A stretch of 64,000 nt of DNA from NCBI GenBank assembly GCA_963966185.1, contig CAWZYM010000293.1, positions 72,501-136,500 on the forward strand, given 5' to 3'. The translations under genes were made by a program, and so were the position numbers. The stretch comes from Rhabditoides inermis. Taxonomy: Eukaryota; Nematoda; Chromadorea; Rhabditida; Rhabditidae. Below the pieces are notes generated by a model, which was not told the DNA's origin, ran no database searches, and was given only the letters and a program-made list of their open reading frames with translations. Shown here piece after piece: positions 40,121 to 53,191 of this stretch. Positions within the stretch are counted from its first letter, which is position 1; each line of letters opens with the position of its first letter.

Positions 40121-42579
40121 CTACGACCACAGGTCGAGGTTCTTGGCCAGCTCGCGAGCAAAGTTGTCATAGCCGAGAGCGACTCGGAACGGGTCGAACT
40201 CGTCCTCCTCCTTGCTAGAGTCCAGACTGCAGCTGCTGCCCGACTGGGGTGACGTGATGGCCGGAAGCTCCTGGCCCATCGCCAGCTCAGACAGACACGC
40301 AGACAGGCCGGTCAGCTCGAAGGGAGAGCCCAGCAGCTGCTCGGCAGGCGAGGACTCGCCAGACACATAGCCCTGCGAGGCCGGCGTGTGCTCACTACAC
40401 TCCAACTCCTTCCCTAAACAACATGGTAAACATCAGAAAGAGGAACATAGGATTCCATTATATATTTATTAGCTACTGATTCGTCTCTTCAACATGCAGA
40501 TAGGCTTACAAACTACATAAATAGTTATAAACTAATGTAATCGACTGAAGCAACTGACCATAATCCGGCGTAGACGCCCTCTGCAACAGTGCATCGAGGG
40601 GCGAGGAGCGGACGAAGAATGCGGGTGGCTCGAGGGGCCAGCTGGGGTGCGGGCGGTGGTCGGCGGCCGACAGAAGAGAGTGCAGAGACGCCATCTGGCG
40701 GGCAGCCGCAGCGGCAGCAGCAGCCTGCTGGCCCTTCGAAGGACGAGCGGAGCGAGGCGGCATCACAGACTGAAACAGAGGGCAGGTGAGAATGCGATTC
40801 AAACCATTGAGGTCAGGCAATTCATCAAGTAGCGGTCAATATTTAAAGACTAATCCTTCAAACCACCTCCTTCTAGATCACATCCAGAAGGACCACCCAC
40901 GACGCCTCAACTCCTCTGCCGTCGTACCTTAGTCTTCCTCTGAGGCGTGGGTCCCTGTTCGACCAGTGACTGATTGGGAGCAGCGGCAGCCGTGGCGGGT
41001 GCGATCGGCGGAGTCGCCGGACGAGTCAGCATGCGAGCGTCAGCCTCCGCGTGACGCTGAGAGATCTCCGCGATCTGAGTAAACAAGTGAACAACAGTGT
41101 AAACAAATAAACAAGTAAACAAGTACCTTGTCGGCCCTGATGTATGCATTCTGCTGTCCCCCATCGGGGTGGATGAACAGACAGCGCGTGCCATAGGGAC
41201 ACAGACCAGTCGTCGTGTACTTGTCGCACAGCTTCGTCTTGTACTTGTTGTTCTGACGAGTAGTGATCTTCATGCTGCAAAAGGGGCACAGTAAGCACAA
41301 ATTAATCAAAAGCACCATTATCAAAAACCATCAAAAACCATAACAACATGAAGGACAAAATTCCATACACAGTAGCCAACACTCAACCTACAGTACCTCA
41401 TATTTCATCTACAGTATCCCAATACTCACTTGACGGGTCGCAGCTCCTGCTCTCCGTGAGCAAAGCGGCAGTTCTCGGCAAAAGTGCACGTCTTAGACTC
41501 GAGCCACGCCTGAAACACGGATACGGTGAGTATACGGTATTACAAAACGTCACAGTAAACGGTGAAACAGTATCTCCCCGACAGTCTCACCTGGCACATG
41601 ACAGTCTTATACGAATCCGGCTTGGGCGATTTCTTGGACGGGTTCATCAGCTGATGATGGTTCGCACTGCAATTGATCAATAACCAGCTGATCCATCAAT
41701 CAATAATCAGCTGATCAATAAATGAATCAATCGATAATCACCTGAGCGGCGGATAAGTGGGCACATCAGCTAGGGGAACGGGCGCGGCGCGCGGCAGAGC
41801 ATCCAACTGAGGAGGCATCTGGCGCACTCTGCAACAATCAGCTGATCAGACCACCCACGAAGCAAAGAAAACACAGCTGATCAATAGCCGAATCCATTCA
41901 ACAACTATCGCGGAACTAGTAGCAGTACCTTTGAATAGCAAGTATGAGTGGCGGGGCAGCGGGTTTATATACACCACCACCCTACTGCATGTCCCTAAAG
42001 TGCGAGAGGTGGGAGTGAGCGAGCGAGAGAGAAAGATGGGAGGCCGAGGATTCAGAGAGGCCAATCCAGTGCACTATCACTGCGGCGACCCGTGATATGA
42101 TGATAACGAGAATACCACCGCCACCCGAACACACACGCAATCACATAAACCAATCCAAACGATCCCGCCCCGAACAGCGAAAAACGCAACAAAAGCCTGT
42201 TGATATCGGCGTGCGCCGCGCCAAAAACACTGAGCAAAACACAGCTACAAACACCCGCCCCTCCAAGCTCCGCCCCACACACTCACTGTTCGATCTCCTT
42301 TCTGAGCTGAGCGTTGACTGCGAGTAGGTTGGCGGTCTGGTGGAGTAGCTGGTTGATTTGAATGGCGGGGGACGGGGGTCCGGAGGGAGGACGCGACAGA
42401 GCCACTCCCTGCGGCAGACACAGGCCAGAGTCGCCCGAGCCAGACGACAGCGACGACGCCGGACGCACGCCAGAACCCCCACTGGAACACGATGAGTAAT
42501 CAATCAATCAATCGATACATCAATCAATCGTCACTCACGTGTTGAAGGCGGCAGCGTCACTGCCATTGAACGAGAACAT
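40121..42579 (-). CDS. Tristetraprolin-type tandem CCCH zinc-finger RNA-binding protein
   Basis: About nine exons, ATG at 42579 (MFSFNGSDAAAFN). A leucine-rich helix (INQLLHQTANLLAVNAQLR) lies near residue 65. Two C-x8-C-x5-C-x3-H fingers are each led by YKT: YKTVMCQAWLESKTC with CRFAH (exons 41591-41666 and 41430-41509), and YKTKLCDKYTTTGLC with CLFIH. The linker of about 18 residues is standard for TIS11/TTP. The C-terminal half is Ala/Gln/Pro-rich low complexity (QQAAAAAAAARQ) and ends EFDPFRVALGYDNFARELAK and LDLWS. Such proteins bind AU-rich 3' UTRs and control mRNA decay or translation, in nematodes often in germline and early embryo (POS-1, MEX-5, OMA). I cannot assign which. Both fingers have all ligands. 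Confidence 0.9.
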
Positions 42580-44206
42580 GGTTAGTGTGAAGGGTTAGGT
42601 TAGCCAGGCGATCCACGGTTACAGTAGGTGTGTATCGAGAGTAGATGAGCGCACTCCCGCACTCCCTCTCTCTCTCTCTCTCTCTCGACCCGACGATGGG
42701 GGACGAGTCTCTCCTTAGCCCTGAAAGGATATGCATAAGGATAAGGATAAGCAAAAACAAAACACAGCTCGGAACAGTTTCGAAATGTCTGCGCGGTCAC
42801 TCAAAGGAGCGTTCCCGCCAAAACCATTGTATGGGGTGGGTGCAGACGGCTGCAGAGGAGAGAAGATTTGTCAACGCATGGGAACACATACTGCGTATTC
42901 GAAACCAAAGAACTCGCTCAACTATGCGCATACAAGTACACAGTGAACGGTCTGGTCTCCGGAAAGTAGGGGAGAGCCAGAATAGCGAAAGAATATAAAT
43001 CACAAGTACACTCTCTCCGATCATACGACAGTGGCAAGAGAGGGGGAAGGAGAGAGAGAAAGGAGAAAGAGGGAGAGAGACGGAAAGTGCAAAATACTAC
43101 GCGCCGAATGTCGAGTACACGGTCCACTTGAAACAGCTGACCGGGAACTGGAAACAGCTGATTGCAATACTGCAATCACTTCAAGGGGGTAAAATATTTC
43201 AGGATTAATATTATTCAGGATTAATAGGATTAAAAATCAATAAATCATTACGCGATCAAAGTCGCAATAATAAGGTGTGCGCGAAACGTGGCTCGTCGCC
43301 TGAAGAGGTGCTCCTCTCATGTCAAACATGCGAAGACACAGAGAGATGGAGCAGAGAGCGTGGAGAGTGGAGAGAGAACAGACACACACAACGCGCGAGC
43401 ACAAAAAGACACAGAACGACACATTATACATGGCGTAAGAAGTGGAAAGGGACCCTGCGAGGGATGGGGGAGGGAGAGAGGGACAACGATCATTCGACTG
43501 TGAGTCGTCCGAGCATCCATTGGCACATTGGACAGACAAAAAATTGGCGAGCGCGTCAGAGTAGAGAGAAGAGAGAAAAGAAGAGAGAGAGAGAGAGAGA
43601 GAGAGAACCGGTGAATCGAAATGGGCGCCCAGAGACGGCTAGAACAGAAGCCGCTAGCCTATGGAGGATGTACTGGATCCGGCATGGACAGCGCGCAGAC
43701 AATACAACCGTGGCAGGGTCGGCAAAAGGGTTTGTAATGTTCGAGGGATGACCGCCGCCCCGAAAAAGGAGACACTCGAGGATCGGCGGCAAAAACCGGT
43801 ACGTTGTCCAACACAGTTGCATGTGCACGGGAGGGGGAATTTGTGAAAACGAGAAAGGTCAGCGTAGCGGCGTCTGGCGCCCTCTCCAAACGGCGCACAC
43901 TCTGCGCACCCTCTCTCTCTCTCTCTCTGGACTCGACCGGTTCAGACGGCGCGAGTGCAAAAATACAAGCATCGATCGGGTGTAGATCCCAGAGCAGATC
44001 AATAGGGGGTGGGTGAGAGAGTGGGTAGATCAGGGGTCCGGTTGGACGGGGTGAGCTACGATCGCGCAACACCACAGTTTAGTTACAAGACTACCATACC
44101 GGTTTCCCCCTCACCACCCCCGAGCGAAAGTTGTTCCGATGAATGAAAGCAGTCTCACCGAGACCAGAGAGAGGATATAGACACGGATCAGCCAGACGAT
44201 TGAGAC

Positions 44207-44250
<44 letters not shown>

Positions 44251-47200
44251 CCAAACAAGTGAAATCCATACCCGTTCTCGTGTGTTATTACTGGTAACTA
44301 CTATATCAGAGGATCAACCGGCGCTGCCGTCCAAACAAAGAGAAAGCGAGTGGTGAGGGGAGAGTTGCATTGCCACAACAGGCCTGATCAAACGAGAAAC
44401 CGCGAGAGAAAGGAGAGAGAGACCATGAAATATGATGAAAATACCCTCTCACTGTTTGTACAGACGACCACAATAATAATGCGGGAGCGTGTACATACAG
44501 TGCACTGAAATAGAAGAGAACGGCCTCGGGGCGAGCTGTCGAAAATAGATCAGGTGGCATGCCAGCTGCCTACGGAATCCCCCGCGAGCGCCAACTCTTC
44601 CCGCCAAGTAGACCACGTCCCGCGCGGTAGATCACTGCGCATCGACTGGCGATACGCAGCCGACCACCGCGTTTATCAAGACGTGCCAATCACAGTTCAC
44701 ATCGATCGCTTTTTCGCAGGAATATTAGACGGAAGTGCTCGAGAACAGTCTTTGCCATATGGAAACCACTGCGTCATTTTTCTTCGTCGGCTGGTGTCGC
44801 TTGAATTTTCGAATTCACTTTGCACGAGTGAAAAACGATGACGGTAATCAGCGCGCGGATTGTTACAGCAGCCGGCACATTGACCGAACATGAAGTGGGG
44901 GGTGGAAAAAGAAACCATAGGAATCACACGGCCGCTCAATGTCCACTTGGAAGAGGGGTGAAAATATAAAAACGCGGATCCATGGAAAAGTCCGAATATA
45001 GGCAAAATGATGGTCAAGGATGTTCCTGGGCGCAGTGAAAACGACTAGAGCTAGCCTGGGTATGTGTGTGGGAGAGAGAGAGAGTCGGCTAGCCGAGCGG
45101 GCGCGCGACCGGTTCGCTCCCTGCATGGAGGAGGGGGAGATCGCATCTCTCTCTCACCCCCTCCAGAACCGCACTTTCCAATGTTTCTTGCCGCCGCCAC
45201 CGGGCGCGTGCAGTCGGGAAATTTGCATACTCGTTACGAGTCGTCTGGCGTGGCTATGGTCGGGATGGCAGATTGATCGCACGCGCAAGATCCGGTTCGC
45301 GAAAGTGCAACACACGCGAGGATACGCGACTGTGTGAGAGTGTGAATGGCAGATGGGATCGGCTGGGCGAAGGAGCGCCGAGACGGGTCGACACTGATTT
45401 GTTGCGAGCGAAATCCACCGCCGTCTGTCAATTGAAACTGGCTAGAGGCTGGATCTGCATACGCAATGGACTAAAGGTGAATAGGACACAGGACACAGTG
45501 AGTAACGAGTGATAGTGATAGGATACGGTGGAGTTGCAGACAGACGCTGCCAGCTCTACGGAGCGCGGGCGTTGCAAGCGCTCGACACGACTGTCTGCGG
45601 TCGATCGAGTCATCTGCGCAGACCACCCCCTCAACAAGGAACTATAGAAAGAACGGCGGAAGCGAGAGAAGGGAACGAGTGGCTAGTTAGCCTCGGAAAA
45701 AAACTGCATCCTCAAAGCAGGTGCGAATCGGAGAAGACGGAGAAAGGGAGAGGGAGGCGTGCGCAGTTCCGGTACCTGACCACACCCACGAGTCTGCCCT
45801 CGGGCAACGCTTCCTCATCTCTCCCTCCCTTCCTCCCTCCCACTCTCTCTCTCTCAGCGCGCGGACCGGTCACTGAGAGTGAGTGTCGCGATTGCAACCC
45901 TCTCCCTCTCTCTCTCCTGCTCCCTCTCCCTCTCTCTCTTCCCCATTTTGAGAGTGAGACAGATCGCATACAGACATACAGTTCGAGCGGCGACAAAACA
46001 CATGTGAGACATTGGGAGGACTCGGGTGTTCCCAAATGTTGCGTGTCTCTATCATTCGGCGGGAAACACGGAGAGATAACACCAATCAAATCTCATTCGA
46101 CATCCGAGCTTATCGGTCTACAACGTCAAATGGTCATTTGAAAAACCGTACCGAATCACAGTGGCTTATATGCGGGAGTGCATTGCAAGTGTGATCAGCT
46201 GGTGAGTTGTGCCCTCGGGGCATCGCGCGTCCTTTTTGCTGTATAGTCGCGTGTTGTGCAAACTGAGAGAGAGGACCAAAAATAGCGCGGCGCCGTTTTA
46301 CAAACGGCCATTTCGACATCTTTTCACTACGAGAGCGGAGATAAATGCAAAAACAGAATAATAGCAAGCTGGATAAATAGTGGAGAGTTCAGCGACAGAG
46401 CGACACCGGTGATTCGATAAAGTGAGTCAGCATGTTTCAGCTGTGCCATCACTGATCCGCCGCTGATCTCTCTCCCTCCCCTTCCTCTCTCTCTCGCTCT
46501 CTCTCTCTCTCCATCACGCCTACCGGTCTTCAAGGCTATCCGATGATATAACAAATCACACTCAACACACAAAAACGAAATCTCTCACGCAGGCGCGCGC
46601 AGTACAGTCCGCGTGAAGAAAACATGCGATCATCCAGTATCACCTGGACTGATCTACCACACAAACCTACACCGATCTACCTGTGGTTATGGAAAGGGAT
46701 ACGCGAGCGATTACACTCGGGTGAGAGTACTTTTGTGGAGAGAGAGAGAGACGGCTCGAAAACCGGTGTCACCCTTTCTCCTGTGTGGATCCGTGGATGC
46801 CACGACTCATCTCCTCAACCACACACATCTACCGCTCGATCCAGGCACATTAATCAATACACAGGCGAGACTCCCGGAAACAGTCACACCTGACGAAAAA
46901 GGAGACGGCGACACGAAATCAATTTGTCTACCAGCTGATCGCACGCCCCCCGGCACTGTTTGCCGTCTCGTTTCTCTCCTAGAGACACGCTCTCTCCGGC
47001 ACTCTCTCTCGAGACGATCCTCAAAATTCCAAATGTGCGCAGCAGACGACGCTGGAAAACTAGCAAGACCGGCGGGCACTCCAAGAGACTATCGAGTGGG
47101 GGGGGGACACGGTGGTCAGAAAACAACCAGAACAATACAATGGAGAACACAGTAGAACAAACTCGTGATCAATCCCCTCATTCAATGACCAGACAGTCTC

Positions 47201-47754
47201 AAACCCGCGCGAAATGCCCAGTTATCATATCACTTGACCAGGTTCGCCTATCAGTCTTTATGCCCTTTTTAGGGGGTCTCCCCTTCAATCGCTCAGCTTC
47301 CCTTCAAAACACTCCAACATCCATGAAATTCTCCCCACTAATCTACAGCGGCAAAAAGCAAGCGCCAATTGAAACCTGTCCACCTCGTCTGTGCTCTCCT
47401 ATCGAATACACTCTCTCGCCTCTCTTCCACTCTGCGCCCTCGTCGATCCGCCTGCTCCCTCGCCACTCTCTCTCCCAGGCTGGTCAATATCCTGTCCAAT
47501 CGACGCAATCCGTCGCAAAAAAGTCCAAGCTGCCACCCCGGTTTCTTCTCACACAGTGACACTTCCACTCGAATCCTGCCAATTTATCGCATACGAATAA
47601 TTACACAGACACACAACACAACAGGGACAAAATCAACAGGGCCGACATTCATACGATACTTGGTCAACTATAACTACAAATTAACCTAACCGTACTAGTC
47701 TAAATAAATAACAACCTGCTCCTCCATCTTCTCCACTGCTCCTTCTCCTCCTCC
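42580..47754. other. Long region without a supported gene
   Basis: About 5.2 kb between the CCCH gene (its upstream side) and the 3' end of COX15. It is relatively GC-rich, with many short (GA)n/(CT)n arrays (for example 44213-44248) and numerous short open frames on both strands, none with domains, consistent splice structure or signal peptides. It may hold regulatory sequence or outron for the CCCH gene. PolyA-type AATAAA signals occur near 47703 at the COX15 end. Confidence 0.5.
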
Positions 47755-50700
47755 TTACTTGGGAATTCTCCTAAGCTCGTTGGAGAGCCAGAAAGTGAAG
47801 GAGAGAAGAGCCATGGAACCAGACTGATGGATAGCCGCCAGCCACACCGGAACAAAGTTCACCTGAAATCAATACATTATCACTTTATTGATTGACGGTA
47901 TCCGATCCCCGAAATGGTTGCCAAAAAAAGGCGTCACGTGAATCGCAATTTGACCTGCCCATCTCTTATCAATACAGGATACAGCGAAAAAGAAACAATC
48001 ATTCGTTCGCGCTCTCTCTCTCTCTCTCGCTTCCATACCACACACATCCCCTATCAACCAAAGCACCCATATCTCTTTCTCTCATTTCCTCTCTCCCCCT
48101 TTGCCACCTTCCATGTTTTGATCGACACACGCCATCCAACTTTGAAAAAACAAGTTTAAAAACATCCAGTGATAAACAGATCAGGCGCAAATTCTAAACC
48201 GCTTGTCGTATCTTTTCAGAAAAAGAGAAAACGTTTTCAAACATATTCCGTTTGAATGCAGCTCAACATTTCTCGTCAAAAAAACATTATGTTGTCTAAC
48301 AGTTCTACCGTACACTGAACTGTTGGACAGTGAAAATTCCTTTGCGAGCCCACTATAGGTGCACTGACCAGGGTGCTGATTCCGAGGAGAGCCTGCGTGT
48401 AGCCCATGACAAGAGTGCAGTGCAGGGCAATCTGCAAAAACGCCTCTCTCTCTCTCTCTCTCTCTCTCCTCCTCCTCACCTTTGCCCTCCGTCCCAGGTT
48501 CATCCTCCTACCAACCAGCCACGTAGCCGTGATCGACAGCAGAGTCAGGTACGCCTAGAAATGGACGAGTCAATCCCCCTCCCCCTTCCTTCCTCTCTCT
48601 CCCTACCCACCAGATTCCTGTGCATGAACTGCACGGTGACGTCGTTCTCGAAGAAGTTCTTCCACGCCGGCGAGCGGGACAGCATGTTCTCCGGAATCCA
48701 CCTGCAAAAGGTGAGACAATCATAACTTCCGGATAGCTCGGCCAACCTGTCCACCACACCCATCGTATCCTAACATCTCGCACCTCGCTCCCCTTTTACA
48801 GCCTACTCAATCCCCCCTCCTCTTCCCCTCCCGCCAGACTCCACCTTCCACATGCACCTGGATCGTAAACGCCTCCCAACCCCCCTCTCCCTTTCCATGC
48901 AACTTGCAACAGATTCCACATGCCTCAAGCACAGAAAACACGTACAAAATGCGAAGGAACGGTGAGGTAATGTAGTCTACACATTCGCCTCACCGACTGC
49001 TCAACATGAGCGCCTTCGTTTCCCGCTCCGGAGCGATGAAGTGGGTCCACTCTCCCTCCCCATACATCCTCTCACGCACTTCCTTGCAGATCGTTCGCCC
49101 GACTGGCGGGGCGCGCGGCGAGGGAGGCGCAGTCGATGAGTGCGATGGAGGTAGAGATCGAGGCGGCCGAGCGGGTGCTGGCACAGTGGGAGGCGAGGGA
49201 GGCGCAGTCGATGAGTGCGATGGAGGTAGAGATCGAGGCGGCCGAGCGGGTGCTGGCACAGTGGGAGGCGAGGGAGGCGCAGTCGATGAGTGCGATGGAG
49301 GTGGAGATCGAGGCGGCCGAGCGGGTGCTGGCACAGTGGGAGGCGAGGGAGGCGCAGTCGATGAGTGCGATGGAGGTAGAGATCGAGGCGGCCGAGCGGG
49401 TGCTGGCACAGTGGGAGGCGAGGGAGGCGCAGTCGATGAGTGCGATGGAGGTAGAGATCGAGGCGACCGAGCGGGTGCTGGCACAGTGGGAGGCGAGGGA
49501 GGCGCAGTCGATGAGTGCGATGGAGGTAGAGATCGAGGCGGCCGAGCGGGTGCTGGCACAGTGGGAGGCGAGGGAGGCGCAGTCGATGAGTGCGATGGAG
49601 GTAGAGATCGAGGCGACCGAGCGGGTGCTGGCACAGTGGGAGGCGAGGGAGGCGCAGTCGATGAGTGCGATGGAGGTAGAGATCGAGGCGGCCGAGCGGG
49701 TGCTGGCACAGTGGGAGGCGAGGGAGGCGCAGTCGATGAGTGCGATGGAGGTGGAGATCGAGGCGGCCGAGCGGGTGCTGGCACAGTGGGAGGCGAGGGA
49801 GGCGCAGTCGATGAGTGCGATGGAGGTGGAGATCGAGGCGGCCGAGCGGGTGCTGGCACAGTGGGAGGCGAGGGAGGCGCAGTCGATGAGTGCGATGGAG
49901 GTGGAGATCGAGGCGGCCGAGCGGGTGCTGGCACAGTGGGAGGCGAGGGAGGCGCAGTCGATGAGTGCGATGGAGGTGGAGATCGAGGCGGCCGAGCGGG
50001 TGCTGGCACAGTGGGAGGCGAGGGAGGCGCAGTCGATGAGTGCGATGGAGGTAGAGATCGAGGCGGCCGAGCGGGTGCTGGCACAGTGGGAGGCGAGGGA
50101 GGCGCAGTCGATGAGTGCGATGGAGGTAGAGATCGAGGCGGCCGAGCGGGTGCTGGCACAGTGGGAGGCGAGGGAGGCGCAGTCGATGAGTGCGATGGAG
50201 GTGGAGATCGAGGCGGCCGAGCGGGTGCTGGCACAGTGGGAGGCGAGGGAGGCGCAGTCGATGAGTGCGATGGAGGTAGAGATCGAGGCGACCGAGCGGG
50301 TGCTGGCACAGTGGGAGGCGAGGGAGGCGCAGTCGATGAGTGCGATGGAGGTAGAGATCGAGGCGGCCGAGCGGGTGCTGGCACAGTGGGAGGCGAGGGA
50401 GGCGCAGTCGATGAGTGCGATGGAGGTAGAGATCGAGGCGGCCGAGCGGGTGCTGGCACAGTGGGAGCACGACCCGCACTACGCAGTCAAGCAGCAGAGC
50501 AACGCCATCGAGGAGAGACAGGCGGAGCTGAGGCGACTGGAGGACAAGCACAGGGCCACACTCGCAGAGCTGCAGCAGCAGCGGTTCGCGTACGGCAGAG
50601 GCGGCGACAGGGACAAGCACTGACTCCGTCTCCCCACCAACATCTTTGACATGTTCCAACGTACATTACGTTGTTGATAAACATACACGTTGATAAAAAA

Positions 50701-51507
50701 ACATACACGTTGATAAATTAGTGTATGCAAACCAACTGACTTGTCGGCAAACTTGGGCCACGAGTTGTAGATGAGACCGGCGTCGAGGCCGGCCACGAAT
50801 GCTCCCATCACCTGGAAACAATCACTACATAATCGTTTTCTGAATCTGATAGAAAACATCATCTGAATAATCCATACCGACTACAACCCTGATAGACAAC
50901 CATGGAAGACACGCTGCTAATATCGAGTACCCTTCCTTTCACACATCTCATTTCCTCCTTCTCCTCTCTCCTCCCCACCCACCGCTGTGATGAAGATGAG
51001 TGCCTTGGACTGGTGCGCCAGACCGCGCAGCATGCCAATCTTCTTGATCGCAGAGTGCTGAACGCAATACATCAGTATGCTAATTCAACATGGAACATTG
51101 ATAAGAAATCAATGAATCTGCATAGACCACCCACGTCGTGGGGCTTGAGCACGTTTCCGAGTCCGTTCCAGAGGAAAACAGAGTAGAGCACAAAGGCGAG
51201 CGAGAGGTGGGTGGCCAGTCTGCAAGACAATATCAATAGATACTCACAAACCACTGCGAATGCGTTCCACATATCGCATTGACAAACTCAAAAAAATTGA
51301 TACCAATTCACAAATGATACACAAACAGTAAAAAAACCTTTATCACGTGACAAATTCCTCAATTCATCTCCATCTCCATGCCCTCACAGTGCTCACCTGT
51401 ACTGACTGACGCGGGGCACACTCGACTCGCTGTTCTGCGACGGATCGAGGCCGGACTTGACCATCCACCAGCCGACACCGCCCTGAAATGAATCTGTCCT
51501 CCCTCCC

Positions 51508-51540
<33 letters not shown>

Positions 51541-52666
51541 TTCTCTCTGCTATGCTCTGGCTTTGATCTGATCTCTCTCTCTCTCTCCCTCCCTCCCTCT
51601 TCCTTCTCTTTCTCCCCCTCTCTCCCCCCCCCCCCTCTCTCTCTCTCTATCCACCCCTCTCACCCCTCTCTCTCTCTCTCTCCACCCCCCTCCTCCCCCC
51701 TACCTGCGTGAGGAGTAGTGCAGTGGCGAACGCCATCCTCTTCTTGAGTGCGGGTGTGAATCGTCCCTTTGCCCAGAAGTACGCGCATGGCAGCAGAAAC
51801 ACGATGCCGATCGCCCGGCCCCACCTGCAACTCACAACACATATCTTGTAATTATACTGACTATCAAAGTAACAACGTAAATTTTGTGAAACATTAGTTC
51901 ATGTATTATACGTTAACCGCAGTTATATGTATCACGAGACAGTCGAAAGGTAAAACTAAATGGATTGTGCAATACATTGGATCGTCTTGAAAAAGATTCG
52001 TCAAGTTCCGTTAAATTACAAAAATGAAACATGCGTTTCATCGAGTACTCTTACTCAAATCGTCTCATTGATTGACAATTTCTTGTCATTCGTGCTTAAA
52101 AAACATAAAACAATTAAAATCACTGACATCCTATGCGTGTACTCCATGGACCAGATGAACTTGAACTGGTTCAGTGTCATCTCCTCGTTCGACGACTTGC
52201 TGCAAGGTACAGTATCCCACCGAAGAATCGACTACAGTAACCTACAGTACCCCTCACTCACAAGTGGTACTCGGGGAACTGCTTGTAGCGCTCGAACTCG
52301 CGCTCCCAGTCGGCCTGCGTGATGGGGGGCTTCATCGTGCGGAACAGGTCCCAGTTCACCATCGACAGACCAGACTCCGTCAGCCTGGCAAATCAATTCA
52401 ATCAATGACCAATCGATATCGATCGATACCTGGTGACTCCGCCGAGGGCGACGGCTCCGTACACCATACCCGCACAGCCAAGCAGCCACCATCCAATCGC
52501 CTTTCCTCCTTTCTCGGGGGCGGAAGAGGTGAAGCGGAGAGGAGCCGCAGTCCTGACCAAACATACAGTAACCCATAACTCTTCCCTATACCTACATTTT
52601 CTGGATGACTCCCTTTGCCAGCAGAGGGCGGGCGGTCTGCTTGGCCAGACCCGAAAACGACCTCAT
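47755..52666 (-). CDS. cox-15: Heme A synthase, COX15
   Basis: It converts heme O to heme A for cytochrome c oxidase, in the mitochondrial inner membrane. ATG at 52666 begins an Arg/Lys/Ser-rich presequence ([19 protein letters not shown]). Successive exons match COX15: [157 protein letters not shown] and [15 protein letters not shown]. Conserved heme-ligand histidines are all present (EYTHR, ATHL, FMHR, ALH, AIHQ). TAA is at 47755. The intron at 48702-50740 (2,039 nt) is far longer than the others and contains an antisense nested gene. HCCS lies 525 bp upstream on the same strand. Confidence 0.97.
49006..50623 (+). CDS. Nested coiled-coil repeat protein, 522 aa, in a COX15 intron
   Basis: Two exons (49006-49040 and 49090-50623) join in frame. 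The N-terminus [20 protein letters not shown] is Arg/Ser/Ala-rich without acids, like a mitochondrial presequence. Then come eighteen 25-residue units starting [10 protein letters not shown] and containing [14 protein letters not shown]; the only residue change is Ala/Thr at unit position 11 (Thr in units 5, 7, 16). The last unit breaks into [12 protein letters not shown], and a unique tail follows ([20 protein letters not shown]), ending GGDRDKH. All repeats are predicted helical and strongly charged, likely one long coiled coil or helical rod. No known family was recognised. It lies antisense within the 2.0 kb COX15 intron. The phase-correct intron and non-repeat ends argue that it is real, not a chance open minisatellite. 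Confidence 0.65.
49118..50467 (+). repeat. 75-bp coding minisatellite, 18 units
   Basis: Eighteen head-to-tail 75-bp units differ only at two sites, GTA/GTG in codon 6 and GCC/ACC in codon 11, so homogenisation is recent. A partial unit (GCGAGGGAGGCGCAGTCG) precedes the first full copy. Because 75 is divisible by three and the unit lacks stops in several frames, at least four reading frames stay open across the array. Confidence 0.95.
51490..51702. repeat. (CT)n-rich intron array
   Basis: Pyrimidine-rich compound array (CTGT, CT, CCCT units and a C run) filling a COX15 intron. Confidence 0.85.
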
Positions 52667-53191
52667 CTGAACTCCCCTGCACACCCCGCGTAACAGAAGA
52701 GACATCTACAACGGCTTATTCAACAGCTCACACTCCCAATTTTCAGTTCAGAGTTCAGATATCTCCACAGAGTGTACAACCGTTCACTTCATACAAACAA
52801 CAAAACACAATCAAATATAGATCTTTATAGCAAGTGTGCAACACACAAAAAATGAAAGGAAACGTATAACCTCTGACTATGATGAGCTAAATATCTGAAT
52901 ACAAACACAGACTGCAACAAAGCTATCAAACATAGCTCATCCTTTCTCTCTCCTGTTTTAAAGTCACTCGAGTAAACACAATAACACAAAACACGAATTG
53001 AGCCGTTAACTCGTCTACTTCTTTCCTAATTAGGCAGGAGTCATAACAAAGAACGAGAACAAGGCTCAACTCAATTCCAACAACATACTAGACAAAAAGA
53101 CAAAACCTACATAATCACTAGTCTACTCTAAGTGGCTACAGTACAGTATGCATGATGCGTATACAGAGGTGCGGTACATCTCCAGTCCCCT
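52667..53191. other. Spacer between HCCS and COX15
   Basis: 525 bp, AT-rich. It separates two co-directional mitochondrial heme genes. No coding exon is seen; HCCS 3' UTR and COX15 promoter or trans-splice outron are expected. Confidence 0.5.

Noticed and set aside
42580..47754. Numerous open frames of 60-210 codons in the region upstream of the CCCH gene
   Set aside because: None has a domain, signal peptide or consistent exon phase; many run through (GA)n/(CT)n arrays.
48990..50659. Long antisense and alternate-frame open frames (about 490-550 residues) over the 75-bp repeat array
   Set aside because: They are a by-product of a stop-free 75-bp unit; the Pro/Ser-, Leu/His- and Gly-rich products lack supporting ends, and only the plus-strand coiled-coil frame has a matching intron and unique termini.
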